Position numbers and translations under genes: made by a program. Below, piece after piece: positions 33,341 to 42,843 of a stretch of 53,385 nt of DNA (the stretch's first letter is position 1; each line of letters opens with the position of its first letter). The notes beneath the pieces were generated by a model that had not been told where the DNA came from, did not search any database, and saw only the letters and a list, made by a program, of their open reading frames with translations. Source of the DNA: CAYOXX01 sp964408025. Its GTDB lineage: Bacteria; Acidobacteriota; DATKUA01. Location of the stretch: the NCBI GenBank assembly GCA_964408025.1, contig CAYOXX010000009.1, forward strand, positions 1-53,385, written 5' to 3'.

Positions 33341-35463
33341 CGGGAAGCGGGAGCCGGCAGGGCGAGGATCTGGCGTGAGTAAGAGATGTCGGGCTCGGTA
33401 GCCGGTGCGGCCTGTATGCGGGATACCGCAGCTTGCATCAGCCCGTCGGCGCGTTGCACCAGCGCATCGTCCCCCAGCTCCAGCGCGACGTTGCGGAGGT
33501 CGTAGATCGCCTGCAGGTAGTTGGGCTCGAGGCTTATCGCCAGCTCCAGCAGCTCATTCGCCCGGCGGAAATCCCCCTTTATGCCGGCTACGCGCGCCGC
33601 CAGCTGGCGGTACGAAGCCCCGGAAGGCCACTGGCGGATCGCATCTTCGGAAAGCCGCTCGAGGATGTCGAGGATCTCCTCGGTCTGCGGGTAGCCGCGG
33701 TTAACCAGCTCTATATAGGCGGTGAGCTGGTAGTAGGCTCCCGTGCGGGATCCGGGGACGGCATCGGCGGCGGCCTCGTAGTTGGCGAGCGCCCGCGTGA
33801 ACGACTCCATATCCCCTGTGTGGCGGAAGATCTCCAAGTGGGTGGAGCCCAGGAGCATGCGCAGCCCCAGGTTGGCGGGGTAGTACGGCGTCATCCGCTC
33901 CAGGTCGCGGGCGACCTCCCTCAGGTCAGCGAGCTGCTCGAGAACACTCTCGCTGCCGGTCCCGGTCGCCGTCTGGGGCAGTGCGATGCCGCGCAGCTCC
34001 GCCACAGCCGCGTTGAACCTCGAGGTGGCTTCGCGCAGCCGCGTCTCGTAAGCCAGCGGCATCCAGATCTGGGCGACGGCGAAACCGGCCAACAGAACGG
34101 CCGCCGCCAGCAGCGTAGCGGCCCTCAGGGGCACCTCAACGGGGCACCTGAATCGGCGCGTGAACGGATTGAGCGGCAGCCGCCCCGTCCCGGCAAGGCG
34201 GACCGCGATGGCGGCGAACATGACCAGGCCCAGCGCCAGCAGGCAGCGGTTGTGGGCTGCGTTGTCGACTAGCGCGTGCAGCAGCAGCCCACCGATACCG
34301 ACTCCGAAACCGATCAGCAGCGGCGTTTGCGTCTCCGCCCGCCGGTTGCGCCGCACGAGCACTGCAATCGCAGCCACCACGGCGGCCAGCAGTAGCAGTA
34401 AGGGGACGAAGCCGAGGAGGCCGAATTCGTTCAGCGCCTGTATGTAGCTGCTGTGCGCCTGCTGCGGCACGTGCGCGTAGCGGACCAGAAACTGGTCGGT
34501 GGGCGGAGCGTAGAGGTGCGAGACGTACTGGTAATTTGTCGGCCCGACGCCGAATATGGGGTGGTCGACAGCCATTTGTAGTGAAGCCCCCCATATCAGC
34601 ACCCGCGTGCCGAAGTAGGGGTCCGCAGTCAGGGCGTGGGCAAACGGGGCACTGAGGGGGCTGGGGACGGCGACGACGATGAGCAGCACCACCACGGCGA
34701 CCAGCGCCAGCAGCCGGTTCTTCAGCGCCAGCAGGAATATGACGACCGCCGCCGCGATCGCCAGTCCCGCCTTCGATCCGGTCAGGACGATGGTGCCGAT
34801 GAAGACCAGGCCCAGCGCTGCCAGCGCAGTCCGTGCCGCCCATCGGAGGGCTCCGAAGAGCAGCAGCGCCAGCACCACCGCCAGGCATATGTTGCACATC
34901 GCCGCCAGGTAGTTGGGGTTGATGAACCCCCCCACCGCTCGCAGCGCCCCGCCGCGGACGTTGGAGGCCAGGAACTCGCCGAAGTAGCCGGGCAGCGCGC
35001 GCTCGTACCAGGAGGTGAAGAGGAACTGGTGCAGCGCCAGCAGCGCCTGCAGGGCGCCACTGGCCAGGAGCGCTGTCGCCACGGTCTTGGCGTAGGCCGG
35101 CCCCTCGGCGGCGCTCCTGGCGACGCGGTAGCCGACGCCGAGCAGCAGCAGGCCGCCGACGGCGTGCCAGGCGCCGACGCCGTAGGGAGCCGCCAGTGCC
35201 GAGGCCGCGGCCGCCGCCAGCACAACCAGGCCGACAATCTCGAAGGGGGAGAGGACCAGTTGCCGGCGCCCCGCAAGCGCGTGGCCGAGCAGGGCCACCG
35301 AGGCCAGCGCCAGCAGCAGGGATTCGCTAACCGCCAGACCTACGTAAGAGCTCGAGCCGCCGAAGAACGGTAGGAAAACGACGAGGGCTGCGATCAGTGC
35401 CAGCTTTGTCCGCGCCAGCCGCCGGCGCGTCCCCTCGGTGGCCGCTACCCCGGCGTCGCTCAC
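33337..35463 (-). CDS. O-antigen ligase/polymerase (Wzy-like) with C-terminal TPR region
   Basis: A 708-residue membrane protein. The first 450 residues contain about 12 transmembrane segments with the Wzy_C loop, including QQAHSSYIQALNEFGLLG. After a last span near 465 there is a soluble C-terminal part of about 230 residues with TPR-like helical repeats (ANELLELAISLEPNYLQAIYDL). Such fusions are known among O-antigen ligase-family proteins. It may polymerise glycan or attach it to lipid or protein. GTG 35463 overlaps the stop of the neighbouring polymerase gene as GTGA. Confidence 0.85.
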   Translation of the reverse strand: MSDAGVAATEGTRRRLARTKLALIAALVVFLPFFGGSSSYVGLAVSESLLLALASVALLGHALAGRRQLVLSPFEIVGLVVLAAAAASALAAPYGVGAWHAVGGLLLLGVGYRVARSAAEGPAYAKTVATALLASGALQALLALHQFLFTSWYERALPGYFGEFLASNVRGGALRAVGGFINPNYLAAMCNICLAVVLALLLFGALRWAARTALAALGLVFIGTIVLTGSKAGLAIAAAVVIFLLALKNRLLALVAVVVLLIVVAVPSPLSAPFAHALTADPYFGTRVLIWGASLQMAVDHPIFGVGPTNYQYVSHLYAPPTDQFLVRYAHVPQQAHSSYIQALNEFGLLGFVPLLLLLAAVVAAIAVLVRRNRRAETQTPLLIGFGVGIGGLLLHALVDNAAHNRCLLALGLVMFAAIAVRLAGTGRLPLNPFTRRFRCPVEVPLRAATLLAAAVLLAGFAVAQIWMPLAYETRLREATSRFNAAVAELRGIALPQTATGTGSESVLEQLADLREVARDLERMTPYYPANLGLRMLLGSTHLEIFRHTGDMESFTRALANYEAAADAVPGSRTGAYYQLTAYIELVNRGYPQTEEILDILERLSEDAIRQWPSGASYRQLAARVAGIKGDFRRANELLELAISLEPNYLQAIYDLRNVALELGDDALVQRADGLMQAAVSRIQAAPATEPDISYSRQILALPAPASR

Positions 35464-37322
35464 CTCACCGCCTCCAGGCGGTCGTCGCCGAAGCGGCGCA
35501 CAATCTCCGACCGCAGTTCGGCCAGCAGGGCGGCGTAACCGGACTCGGTCGGGTGCAGGAGCGCAGCCTCGGAGAGGTTGCGGTTCGCCGACAGCAGTCG
35601 ATGTTGTATCCAGAGCAGCTCGCCGCTCCTGTAGTGGAGATACGGCGCGTGGCGGAAGCGTTCGATCGCGCTGCTGTAGGCGCGCTGCGCCGCAGCCAGT
35701 AGCGCAATATCTCGCCTGAGAACCGCCAGGCAGCGCAGGCTATCGCCGTGCAGGGAGTGGTATTCGTAGTTGCCGTCGTCGATGGCGATCGCCACTCCCG
35801 TCATACGGCGGATCTGCTCGCAGCTGTCGCCCCTGCGCGCGGAGGCGATGCCCATCGCTCCTTGCGCCGGGTCGCGCGGGCCTGCCCCGAGGGTGTGGCC
35901 CTGGAGCTCGCTCAGCGCCAGCTCCAGCTGCTCCCTCTTGGCCTTCTCGAAGAAGTGGTCGGCGAGGAACCACCGTCCGAGTAAAACCACGGCAATGGCG
36001 AAGGCAGCGGCCAGCGCCACGCGGGCCATCCAGCCTGCCCGACCCGCCGACGTCGAGCGCCCGTCCGCGGCCAGCGGTTCCGTCCTCCGCAGCCAGAGCC
36101 CGATGAGGAACGCCCCCAGGAGCCCGAGGCTGTGGAAGTAGAGGACGATCTCGACGGCGTTGACGACCAGGAAAGTGAGGACCGCCACAATCAGCCCCAG
36201 GCGCAGCGGGTCCCTGGCCGCTCGCCACTCGTCGGTGGTCTCCAGCAGCCGCCTGGCGAGCATGCAGACGGTTGCTGCCACCAGCGCCAGGCCGAGAAGT
36301 CCCAGCTCTATCGGTAGCTGCAGGTAGGTGTTGTGCAGGTGCTGGGCGGGCCGCACGCTGGAGCTCAGGAAGGGGTAGAGGCTGACGGAGAAGTTGCCGG
36401 CGCCGATCCCGAGTAGCCAGTGGCGGCTCCAGGCGGCCAGCCCCGCCAGCCAGAGGTTTCCGCGCAGGCGTATGGGGCTGTTCTCAGCGGCCAGGTCCCA
36501 GAGATAGTCGCCCCTGAGCGCGCCGATGACCAGCAACAGGACGACGCCGACGGCCAGCGCGGCCGCCGGAGCGCTTAGCATTAGCCATCCCCGGCGCCGG
36601 AAGATCAGCATCAGCGCGATGACGATCGCCGCTGCAAGGGCCACGGGTCCGCCGTGGCTCTTGGCCTGCACGAGGGCGGCGAGGATGACGAGCAGGCCGG
36701 CGACGATGGCGGCCAGCGCGACGCGGTTGCGCCGATGGCGCACCGCCAGTGCTACGCCAATAGGAAAGACAATGGACAGGAAAGCGGAGAAGGAAGTGGG
36801 CAGTATGAAGGTGGAGAATATACGCTGCTGGCTGTAGATCTGCCGCAGGTAGTGCTCGCTTACCGGCAGCACCCGCCGCACCAGCTCGGCCTCGGGCGGT
36901 TGGGAGAAGAAGGTGAAGATCTGCGAGAGGCCGTAGAGCGAGAGGGCAACTGCCAGGACGAGCAGCACCACGGCTCCGGTCCAGACGTCCCCCTCCCGCG
37001 GGCCGATCTCCGACACCATCCAGGCCAGCACCACCATCGAGGCGATCTGGACGCCGACCTGCAGGCTGTGGTGGGGGTGCCACGAGGCCAGCTGGCTGAC
37101 GGCGAGGGCGGCGACGAAGAGCACGGCCAGCGGCAGCCAGCGCGGGGCCGGCGCCGGGGGCCGCAGGAACAGCAGGTAGAGGGCCGCCAGCCCGAAGACG
37201 ACCACCTGGCTGATCGTCAGGGTCAGTGAGTGGAGCTCGCCGGGCAGCAGTATGTTGAGGAGAAGAAAGGCGAGGAGAATCCGGAAAACCAAGCGGCTGG
37301 TGCTCTCGTCCATGAGCGCCAT
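35460..37322 (-). CDS. O-antigen ligase/polymerase (Wzy-like), second copy
   Basis: A 620-residue (from ATG 37322; ATG 37313 is equally possible) membrane protein with about 12 transmembrane segments, the Wzy_C loop with QHLHNTYLQLPIELGLLG, and a soluble C-terminal part of about 170 residues. Only distantly similar to the next gene, with which it overlaps by four bases. Upstream codons to 37394 overlap the pilin terminator and are excluded. Two ligase-type genes in tandem suggest either polymerase plus ligase or two acceptors. Confidence 0.84.
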   Translation of the reverse strand: MALMDESTSRLVFRILLAFLLLNILLPGELHSLTLTISQVVVFGLAALYLLFLRPPAPAPRWLPLAVLFVAALAVSQLASWHPHHSLQVGVQIASMVVLAWMVSEIGPREGDVWTGAVVLLVLAVALSLYGLSQIFTFFSQPPEAELVRRVLPVSEHYLRQIYSQQRIFSTFILPTSFSAFLSIVFPIGVALAVRHRRNRVALAAIVAGLLVILAALVQAKSHGGPVALAAAIVIALMLIFRRRGWLMLSAPAAALAVGVVLLLVIGALRGDYLWDLAAENSPIRLRGNLWLAGLAAWSRHWLLGIGAGNFSVSLYPFLSSSVRPAQHLHNTYLQLPIELGLLGLALVAATVCMLARRLLETTDEWRAARDPLRLGLIVAVLTFLVVNAVEIVLYFHSLGLLGAFLIGLWLRRTEPLAADGRSTSAGRAGWMARVALAAAFAIAVVLLGRWFLADHFFEKAKREQLELALSELQGHTLGAGPRDPAQGAMGIASARRGDSCEQIRRMTGVAIAIDDGNYEYHSLHGDSLRCLAVLRRDIALLAAAQRAYSSAIERFRHAPYLHYRSGELLWIQHRLLSANRNLSEAALLHPTESGYAALLAELRSEIVRRFGDDRLEAVR

Positions 37323-37345
37323 TCTAGCTGCCGGGCGGGCGATTG

Positions 37346-37379
37346 GAAAGAGCCCCCCCGCCCGGCGGCGGAGGGGCTC
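37346..37379 (-). terminator. GC-rich hairpin terminator after the pilin gene
   Basis: On the minus strand GAGCCCCTCCGCC pairs with GCGGGGGGGCTC across a short loop and is followed by TTTCC. It starts 23 bases after the pilin stop and ends just before the polymerase gene, so the two are separate units. Confidence 0.6.
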
Positions 37380-37402
37380 GGTTTGGCGGCGCAAGAAATT
37401 AC

Positions 37403-37879
37403 TTACTGGTTCTCACCGGATGTCTGCGCGCCTTCGGGGCGCTGAATGAAGCGGCCCATGCTCCAGATGATGTCCTCATCGAAGTGCTTGACGATCAGCT
37501 CGCCGTTCGCATCGGGCGTTACCGCTGGACCGGCGGCGTTGTCGGAACCGAGTGACTGGACTGTATAGAGGCGGACACCGGAGTGCTCGTAGAGGAGGTC
37601 ATAGCCCCAGCCGTCCCTGGTCATGGCCCTGTTGAGGTTGATCTCGGTCTCCTCGAAGATGTCCTGCAGGGCTTGGACATCGTCGGCGGGCGGCGCAATC
37701 TGATAGTCCATCTCGTACTGCTCGACGCCCTGACCGAGGCGCGATATGTTCTCGACGGTGGTCGTCTGGCGGGCTCGGTCGAGAGCGTTGAGCAGGCTTG
37801 GGATGGCTATCGCGGCGATGATGCCGATGATCGCGACGACGATCAGCAGCTCAATGAGTGTGAAGCCCTTTTCCTTCAT
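37403..37879 (-). CDS. type IV pilin / type II secretion pseudopilin
   Basis: A 158-residue protein with the class III signal KEKG^FTLIELLIVVAIIG: prepilin peptidase would cut after Gly5, leaving Phe1 and Glu5 of the mature protein, followed by the hydrophobic helix to about residue 28. The C-terminal region is acidic and holds no Cys pair. ATG 37879 has GGGAGGT at 6-base spacing. It may be a major pilin or a GspG-like pseudopilin; it stands alone, without assembly genes. Its promoter appears to depend on sigma-54. Confidence 0.9.
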   Translation of the reverse strand: MKEKGFTLIELLIVVAIIGIIAAIAIPSLLNALDRARQTTTVENISRLGQGVEQYEMDYQIAPPADDVQALQDIFEETEINLNRAMTRDGWGYDLLYEHSGVRLYTVQSLGSDNAAGPAVTPDANGELIVKHFDEDIIWSMGRFIQRPEGAQTSGENQ

Positions 37880-37912
37880 GTTAGTACCTCCCAATGTTTT
37901 ACTCTATAATGT

Positions 37913-37930
37913 TAGCAAACTCCGTGCCGG
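37913..37930 (-). promoter_or_regulatory. sigma-54 (-24/-12) promoter of the pilin gene
   Basis: Minus strand reads CGGCACG-GAGT-TTGCT. The invariant GG (37927-37928) and GC (37915-37916) are exactly 10 bases apart, and only the T of the TGGCACG consensus is changed. The predicted start is near 37904, about 25 bases before the ATG. A nearby TATAGA could offer weak sigma-70 use. Confidence 0.65.
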
Positions 37931-38023
37931 GCGCGAGGAATCATAGTGACGGGAATAAAGCCCCCGCATTCAACACTTTGCGGAGGTCTTCTAATATTCA
38001 GCCGACCGCAAACTGCGTTGAGT

Positions 38024-38036
38024 GACAAATATTGTC
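38024..38036. promoter_or_regulatory. palindromic activator site 1 upstream of the pilin
   Basis: GACAA-ATA-TTGTC, perfect 5-base arms. Its centre is about 126 bases upstream of the predicted pilin start, the usual range for a sigma-54 enhancer-binding protein. Confidence 0.5.
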
Positions 38037-38047
38037 GGATTAGGGGG

Positions 38048-38060
38048 GACAATTTTTGTC
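38048..38060. promoter_or_regulatory. palindromic activator site 2 upstream of the pilin
   Basis: GACAA-TTT-TTGTC, same arms as site 1, centre 24 bases further upstream (about -150). Two equal sites suggest cooperative binding of a PilR/NtrC-type activator; no such regulator is encoded in the window. Confidence 0.5.
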
Positions 38061-38108
38061 GCATTTCGCGGCAACCGGTGCCGCCCTCGGGCGTCAAGGT
38101 GCGATGGC

Positions 38109-38678
38109 CTAAGCCTCAATCGCCCTCAGTTCCGCCCGGGCCAGCGGCGTGTATATCGGCCCGCCGGGACGTAGCCGGCTGCGCATCAGGACCGCCTCGG
38201 TCACGCGCTGGCCCCCGAATCGGACGCCTTTGTGCCCGTCGATGGCCGCCTCCAGCAGGTCGCTCCGCACGGGCCCGCGCGCCCGCCCCAGCGTTATGTG
38301 GGGAGAGAAGGGCCGGCCCTCGGGTTCGAATCCGAGCGGCGCCAGGGCCGCGTCGACGCCCCGCTGCAGTTCTCTCGCCCGCTCTATTTCCCCCTCGATC
38401 CCGGCCCAGACAACCCTCGGCCGGCGCGCGCTGGGGAAGCACCCGATCCCGACCGCCTCGAACGAGAACTGCGGCAGGCGTCCGCAGGCCTGCCGCAAAC
38501 CCTCAGCGATCAGATCTGCCCGTCCTTCGTCGATCTCGCCCAGGAATTTCAGCGTCAGGTGCATCTTGTCCGGCTTCACCCAGCCGACCTTGCCGAGGCC
38601 GGGCCGCAGCCGCTCGACGAGACGGCCCAGCTCCGAGCGCAGCTGGGCGGAGAGCTCGAGGGCGATGAAGGCGCGCAT
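38109..38678 (-). CDS. thpR: RNA 2',3'-cyclic phosphodiesterase
   Basis: A 189-residue 2H-phosphoesterase that opens 2',3'-cyclic phosphates on RNA ends (formerly 2'-5' RNA ligase). Both signature motifs are intact: HLT at residues 40-42 (MHLTLKFLGE) and HIT at 127-129 (HITLGRARG). It begins RAFIALEL, as usual. GGAG precedes ATG 38678. Transcribed divergently from rpsU. Confidence 0.95.
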   Translation of the reverse strand: MRAFIALELSAQLRSELGRLVERLRPGLGKVGWVKPDKMHLTLKFLGEIDEGRADLIAEGLRQACGRLPQFSFEAVGIGCFPSARRPRVVWAGIEGEIERARELQRGVDAALAPLGFEPEGRPFSPHITLGRARGPVRSDLLEAAIDGHKGVRFGGQRVTEAVLMRSRLRPGGPIYTPLARAELRAIEA

Positions 38679-38753
38679 GCCAACTCCAATCGTCGGTTTT
38701 TTCGCCGGCGAATCGTTCCCGCAGGTTGCTGCGGGCTCGATCGAACCGCGAGT

Positions 38754-38783
38754 AATCTATTTCGGTTTGTCCTGCAATGTCAA
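38754..38783 (-). promoter_or_regulatory. sigma-70-type promoter of thpR
   Basis: Minus strand: perfect TTGACA (38778-38783), 18-base spacer, TAGATT (38754-38759). Leader of about 70 bases. Confidence 0.55.
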
Positions 38784-38832
38784 TTTCAGTTGACCACGCT
38801 GCCCCCGTCGTTTCGGGCTTGGCGATAAATCC

Positions 38833-38861
38833 TTGACAGCGGCAAGCCCCCTCTATATGCT
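38833..38861 (+). promoter_or_regulatory. sigma-70-type promoter of rpsU
   Basis: Perfect TTGACA (38833-38838), 17-base spacer, TATGCT (38856-38861). The predicted start near 38868 gives a leader of about 90 bases before the TTG start. Confidence 0.65.
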
Positions 38862-38960
38862 CCCTCCCTTGTCGGCCGCGTTCCGGTCCGGCGAAAACCG
38901 CTACGGTGGCAAGCGCCCGAACCGGTTTGTAGAATCGGCCGCCGAAGGGAGTGATTCTGT

Positions 38961-39167
38961 TTGGAAGTTAGGGTCTACGACAGCAACGTTGAGAAGGCGA
39001 TCAAGACGCTGAAGCGCAAGCTCAGCCGCGCCGGCCTTTTCAAGGAGTTGCGCAAGCGTAAGTACTTCGAGAAGCCGAGCGAGCGGCGCAGGCGCAAGCA
39101 GAAGGAAGCCCAGCGACGGCTGCGCAAGAAGCTCCGCCGGCAGCGCCAAATGGTATTGACCAAATAG
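38961..39167 (+). CDS. rpsU: 30S ribosomal protein S21
   Basis: A 68-residue, strongly basic protein. EVRVYDSNVEKAIKTLKRKL is the normal S21 N-terminus and the rest is the Arg/Lys-rich helix (ERRRRKQKEAQRRLRKK). S21 binds the 30S platform near the 3' end of 16S rRNA and helps initiation. The start is TTG at 38961, after GAAGGGAG at a rather long spacing. Single gene with its own promoter. Confidence 0.95.
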   Translation: MEVRVYDSNVEKAIKTLKRKLSRAGLFKELRKRKYFEKPSERRRRKQKEAQRRLRKKLRRQRQMVLTK

Positions 39168-39342
39168 ACCTGGCATCCGGTTTCGTTAGCATCCAACCAG
39201 CACAGACCGGGACGCTTCGTGCGATCGCGGCGGTGGACTGTACAGCCGCCGCCAGCGGTCGAGAGGGGCGAGGGGCAGGCGGAGCGTTGCGGCGCTTTGG
39301 CGCGAGTGCTAGCCTGGGGCGACTGCGCGACGGGGAAAAGCG

Positions 39343-40113
39343 ATGGAGCTGGGAATCGAGGGCAGGGTAGCGCTGGTAACCGCGTCGAGCAAGGGCATAG
39401 GCTTCGCCTGCGCCGCGGCGCTGGCAGCGGAGGGTGTGCGGGTCTGCCTCAGCAGCCGCAGCGGCGAGAACCTGGAGGCAGCGCGTCTGCGACTGAAGTC
39501 GGAGACGGGCGCCGAGGCGGCGGCGGTGCACTGCGACATGCGCGATCCGGCCTCGATCCGCGAGCTCTGCCGTCAGGTCGAGGGCTTGCTCGGCCCGCCC
39601 GACATCCTGGTCAACAACACCGGTGGTCCGAAGCCCGGCAAGTTCTTCGATCTCGACAATGATGATTGGGACGAGGGTTACAGGCTGCTGATGCTGAGCA
39701 CCGCCGTCCTCTACCGCCGGCTCGTCCCCGCGATGAGGGAGAAGCGCTGGGGCCGGGTCGTCAACATCACCAGCAGCTCGACGCGCCAGCCGATCGCCGG
39801 CCTGACTCTCTCCAACGCTTTCCGGCCCGGCGTGGCGGGGCTGGCCAAGACGGTGGCCGACGAGGTGGCGGCCGACGGCGTGCTCGTCGCCACCGTGATG
39901 CCGGGCATAACGGCCACCGAGCGCATGCGCGAGCTCTCCGGCGTGCGCGGCGAAGACTCGATGCTGCGGCGGCTGCAGGAGCAGGTTCCGCTGGGTCGCG
40001 CGGCCGACCCGTCGGAGCTGGGCGCCGTCGTCGCCTTCCTCTGCTCCGAGCGGGCCTCCTTCGTCACCGGCAGCGTCATTGCCGTCGACGGAGGTTCGAT
40101 TCGCGGTATCTAG
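39343..40113 (+). CDS. SDR-family protein without the usual catalytic Tyr
   Basis: A 256-residue short-chain dehydrogenase fold: TASSKGIGFACAAAL for nucleotide binding, NNTGGP in the middle, NITSSSTRQP for the Ser region and VDGGSIRGI at the end. Where YxxxK is expected the sequence reads LSNAFRPGVAGLAKT, so both Tyr and Lys of the motif are changed, as in one 3-oxoacyl-ACP reductase-like subgroup. Activity is therefore uncertain. GGGGAAAAGCG precedes ATG 39343. It stands between rpsU and glyA; no functional link is obvious. Confidence 0.82.
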   Translation: MELGIEGRVALVTASSKGIGFACAAALAAEGVRVCLSSRSGENLEAARLRLKSETGAEAAAVHCDMRDPASIRELCRQVEGLLGPPDILVNNTGGPKPGKFFDLDNDDWDEGYRLLMLSTAVLYRRLVPAMREKRWGRVVNITSSSTRQPIAGLTLSNAFRPGVAGLAKTVADEVAADGVLVATVMPGITATERMRELSGVRGEDSMLRRLQEQVPLGRAADPSELGAVVAFLCSERASFVTGSVIAVDGGSIRGI

Positions 40114-40133
40114 CCCGCATATTGCACAAGATT

Positions 40134-40163
40134 CAGCCGTCCGGCAGCCTTCGCCAACGGCTG
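40134..40163 (+). terminator. possible stem-loop terminator after the SDR gene
   Basis: CAGCCGT (40134-40140) and ACGGCTG (40157-40163) form a perfect 7-pair stem, with an inner GGC/GCC. Followed by ATAAATT rather than a clean T-run, so it may instead be part of the glyA leader. Confidence 0.35.
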
Positions 40164-40268
40164 ATAAATTCATGCCGCCGTTAATCGCGTGCGCGTGCCG
40201 AGAGCGCGACGTTGTGTTAGACTTTTTAGTGTCCTGATTGGACGAGATTCTAGGCGCTGGAGAGTGAG

Positions 40269-41525
<1,257 letters not shown>

Positions 41526-41645
41526 CGCTCCAACGCGGCGAGTAGTTGGCACCGGATCGGCTGCGTAACTGCCGTTACAGCACGCGCGGCGGCAGGCGAG
41601 TAGTATTAATTTGCTTAAAGCGGAACCACCATCGAGGTGTTCACC

Positions 41646-42809
41646 ATGAAGAAGCGCTCTTTCCTGCTGGTCGCCGGCGCCGCCATCATATTGCTGGTTG
41701 CGGCAGGCTGCGGCACGGTGCACCGGGCCAGGCAGACCCGATACAGCGTGGTCCAGATCCAGAGGTATGCCGAGCAGGTCCTTGAGCCCGAGGAGCTAGA
41801 GCTGTTCCGGGTTCCTTTCCAGATTAACGGGGATTTGGCACAGATCGCCATGCAGGTGAACAGGCTCGGCCGCGGCAAGATCCAGCAGGCCAGGGAACTG
41901 GCCCTTGTGCTCCTGCGCGGAGACAACCTGGGGATCACCTACAACCGCGGCCGCAACGCCACCGCCCTCGAGGTCTACCAGACCCGCGAGGCCAATTGCA
42001 TCTCCTACACCAACCTGTTCATCGGCATGGCGCGCTCCCTCGACATTGAGGTCTACTTCGCCGAGGTCACCGAGATCGACAGCTTCGAGAAGGTGGGCGA
42101 CACGGTGGTCTATAACAGCCACATATGCGCCATCGTCTTCGAGGGTCCGCGCCACTACCTGATCGACTTCTCGCTGCGCGATCACCCGCAGTACCACGCC
42201 TACCGCGTGATCAGCGACCTCGAGGCCACCGCCAGCTTCTACAACAACATCGGCTCGCACTCGCTCCTGGACGGTGGCGATCCCGACAGCGTCGAGACCG
42301 CCCTGCGATACTTCCACATGGCGCTGAAGCTCTACCCCGACTCGCCGCAGGCCTACAACAACCTCGGGGTGTTGATGCTCATCAGCGGCGACGTCGAGGA
42401 GGCGGAGCGGATGTTCGGGAGGGCCCTGCAGATCCGGCCCGGCTACTTCGCCGCCTACAACAACCTCGGCAGCATCTACATGCGCCGCGGCGAGATCGAC
42501 AGGGCGATCCGTGTGGTGCGCGAGGCGGCCGAGGCGTCGCCCGACAATCCCTACGGCTACCACACCCTGGGCCGGCTCTACGTCGGCATCGGCGATTACG
42601 AAGAGGCCGAGCGGGCGTTCAGCCGCGCGCTGCGGATCGACAGGTCCTTCACCGAGGCCCGCCACTCGCTGGGGCGACTCTACCTGCGCACGGGGCGGGG
42701 CCAGGAGGCGCTAGAGCAGTTTGCGCTCGCCCTGCGCTACCGGCCCGACGACGACATCGCCCGCAACAAGGTCGAGATGATCCGCCGCCTGGCGGCGGAA
42801 CAGCGGTAA
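41646..42809 (+). CDS. lipoprotein with transglutaminase-like and TPR domains
   Basis: A 387-residue exported lipoprotein. KKRSFLLVAGAAIILLVAAGC is a lipoprotein signal with Cys22 as lipid site. Residues about 60-180 look like a transglutaminase-like cysteine protease fold with a possible triad Cys118 (REANCISYTNLF), His159 (YNSHICAIV) and Asp174 (YLIDFSL). Then at least four TPR units to the end (PDSPQAYNNLGVLMLISGD...). Probably faces the periplasm and acts on, or scaffolds, envelope proteins. ATG 41646 has GAGGTG at 6-base spacing; a GTG three codons earlier is less likely. Confidence 0.85.
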   Translation: MKKRSFLLVAGAAIILLVAAGCGTVHRARQTRYSVVQIQRYAEQVLEPEELELFRVPFQINGDLAQIAMQVNRLGRGKIQQARELALVLLRGDNLGITYNRGRNATALEVYQTREANCISYTNLFIGMARSLDIEVYFAEVTEIDSFEKVGDTVVYNSHICAIVFEGPRHYLIDFSLRDHPQYHAYRVISDLEATASFYNNIGSHSLLDGGDPDSVETALRYFHMALKLYPDSPQAYNNLGVLMLISGDVEEAERMFGRALQIRPGYFAAYNNLGSIYMRRGEIDRAIRVVREAAEASPDNPYGYHTLGRLYVGIGDYEEAERAFSRALRIDRSFTEARHSLGRLYLRTGRGQEALEQFALALRYRPDDDIARNKVEMIRRLAAEQR

Positions 42810-42843
42810 AGCTCTCCACGGATTCTTCGGGTAGGCGTCAGTA

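Noticed and set aside
41547..41562. Possible sigma-54 element (TGGCAC, GG-N10-GC) upstream of the lipoprotein gene
   Set aside because: The -12 half reads CGGC rather than TTGC and no paired upstream sites are present.
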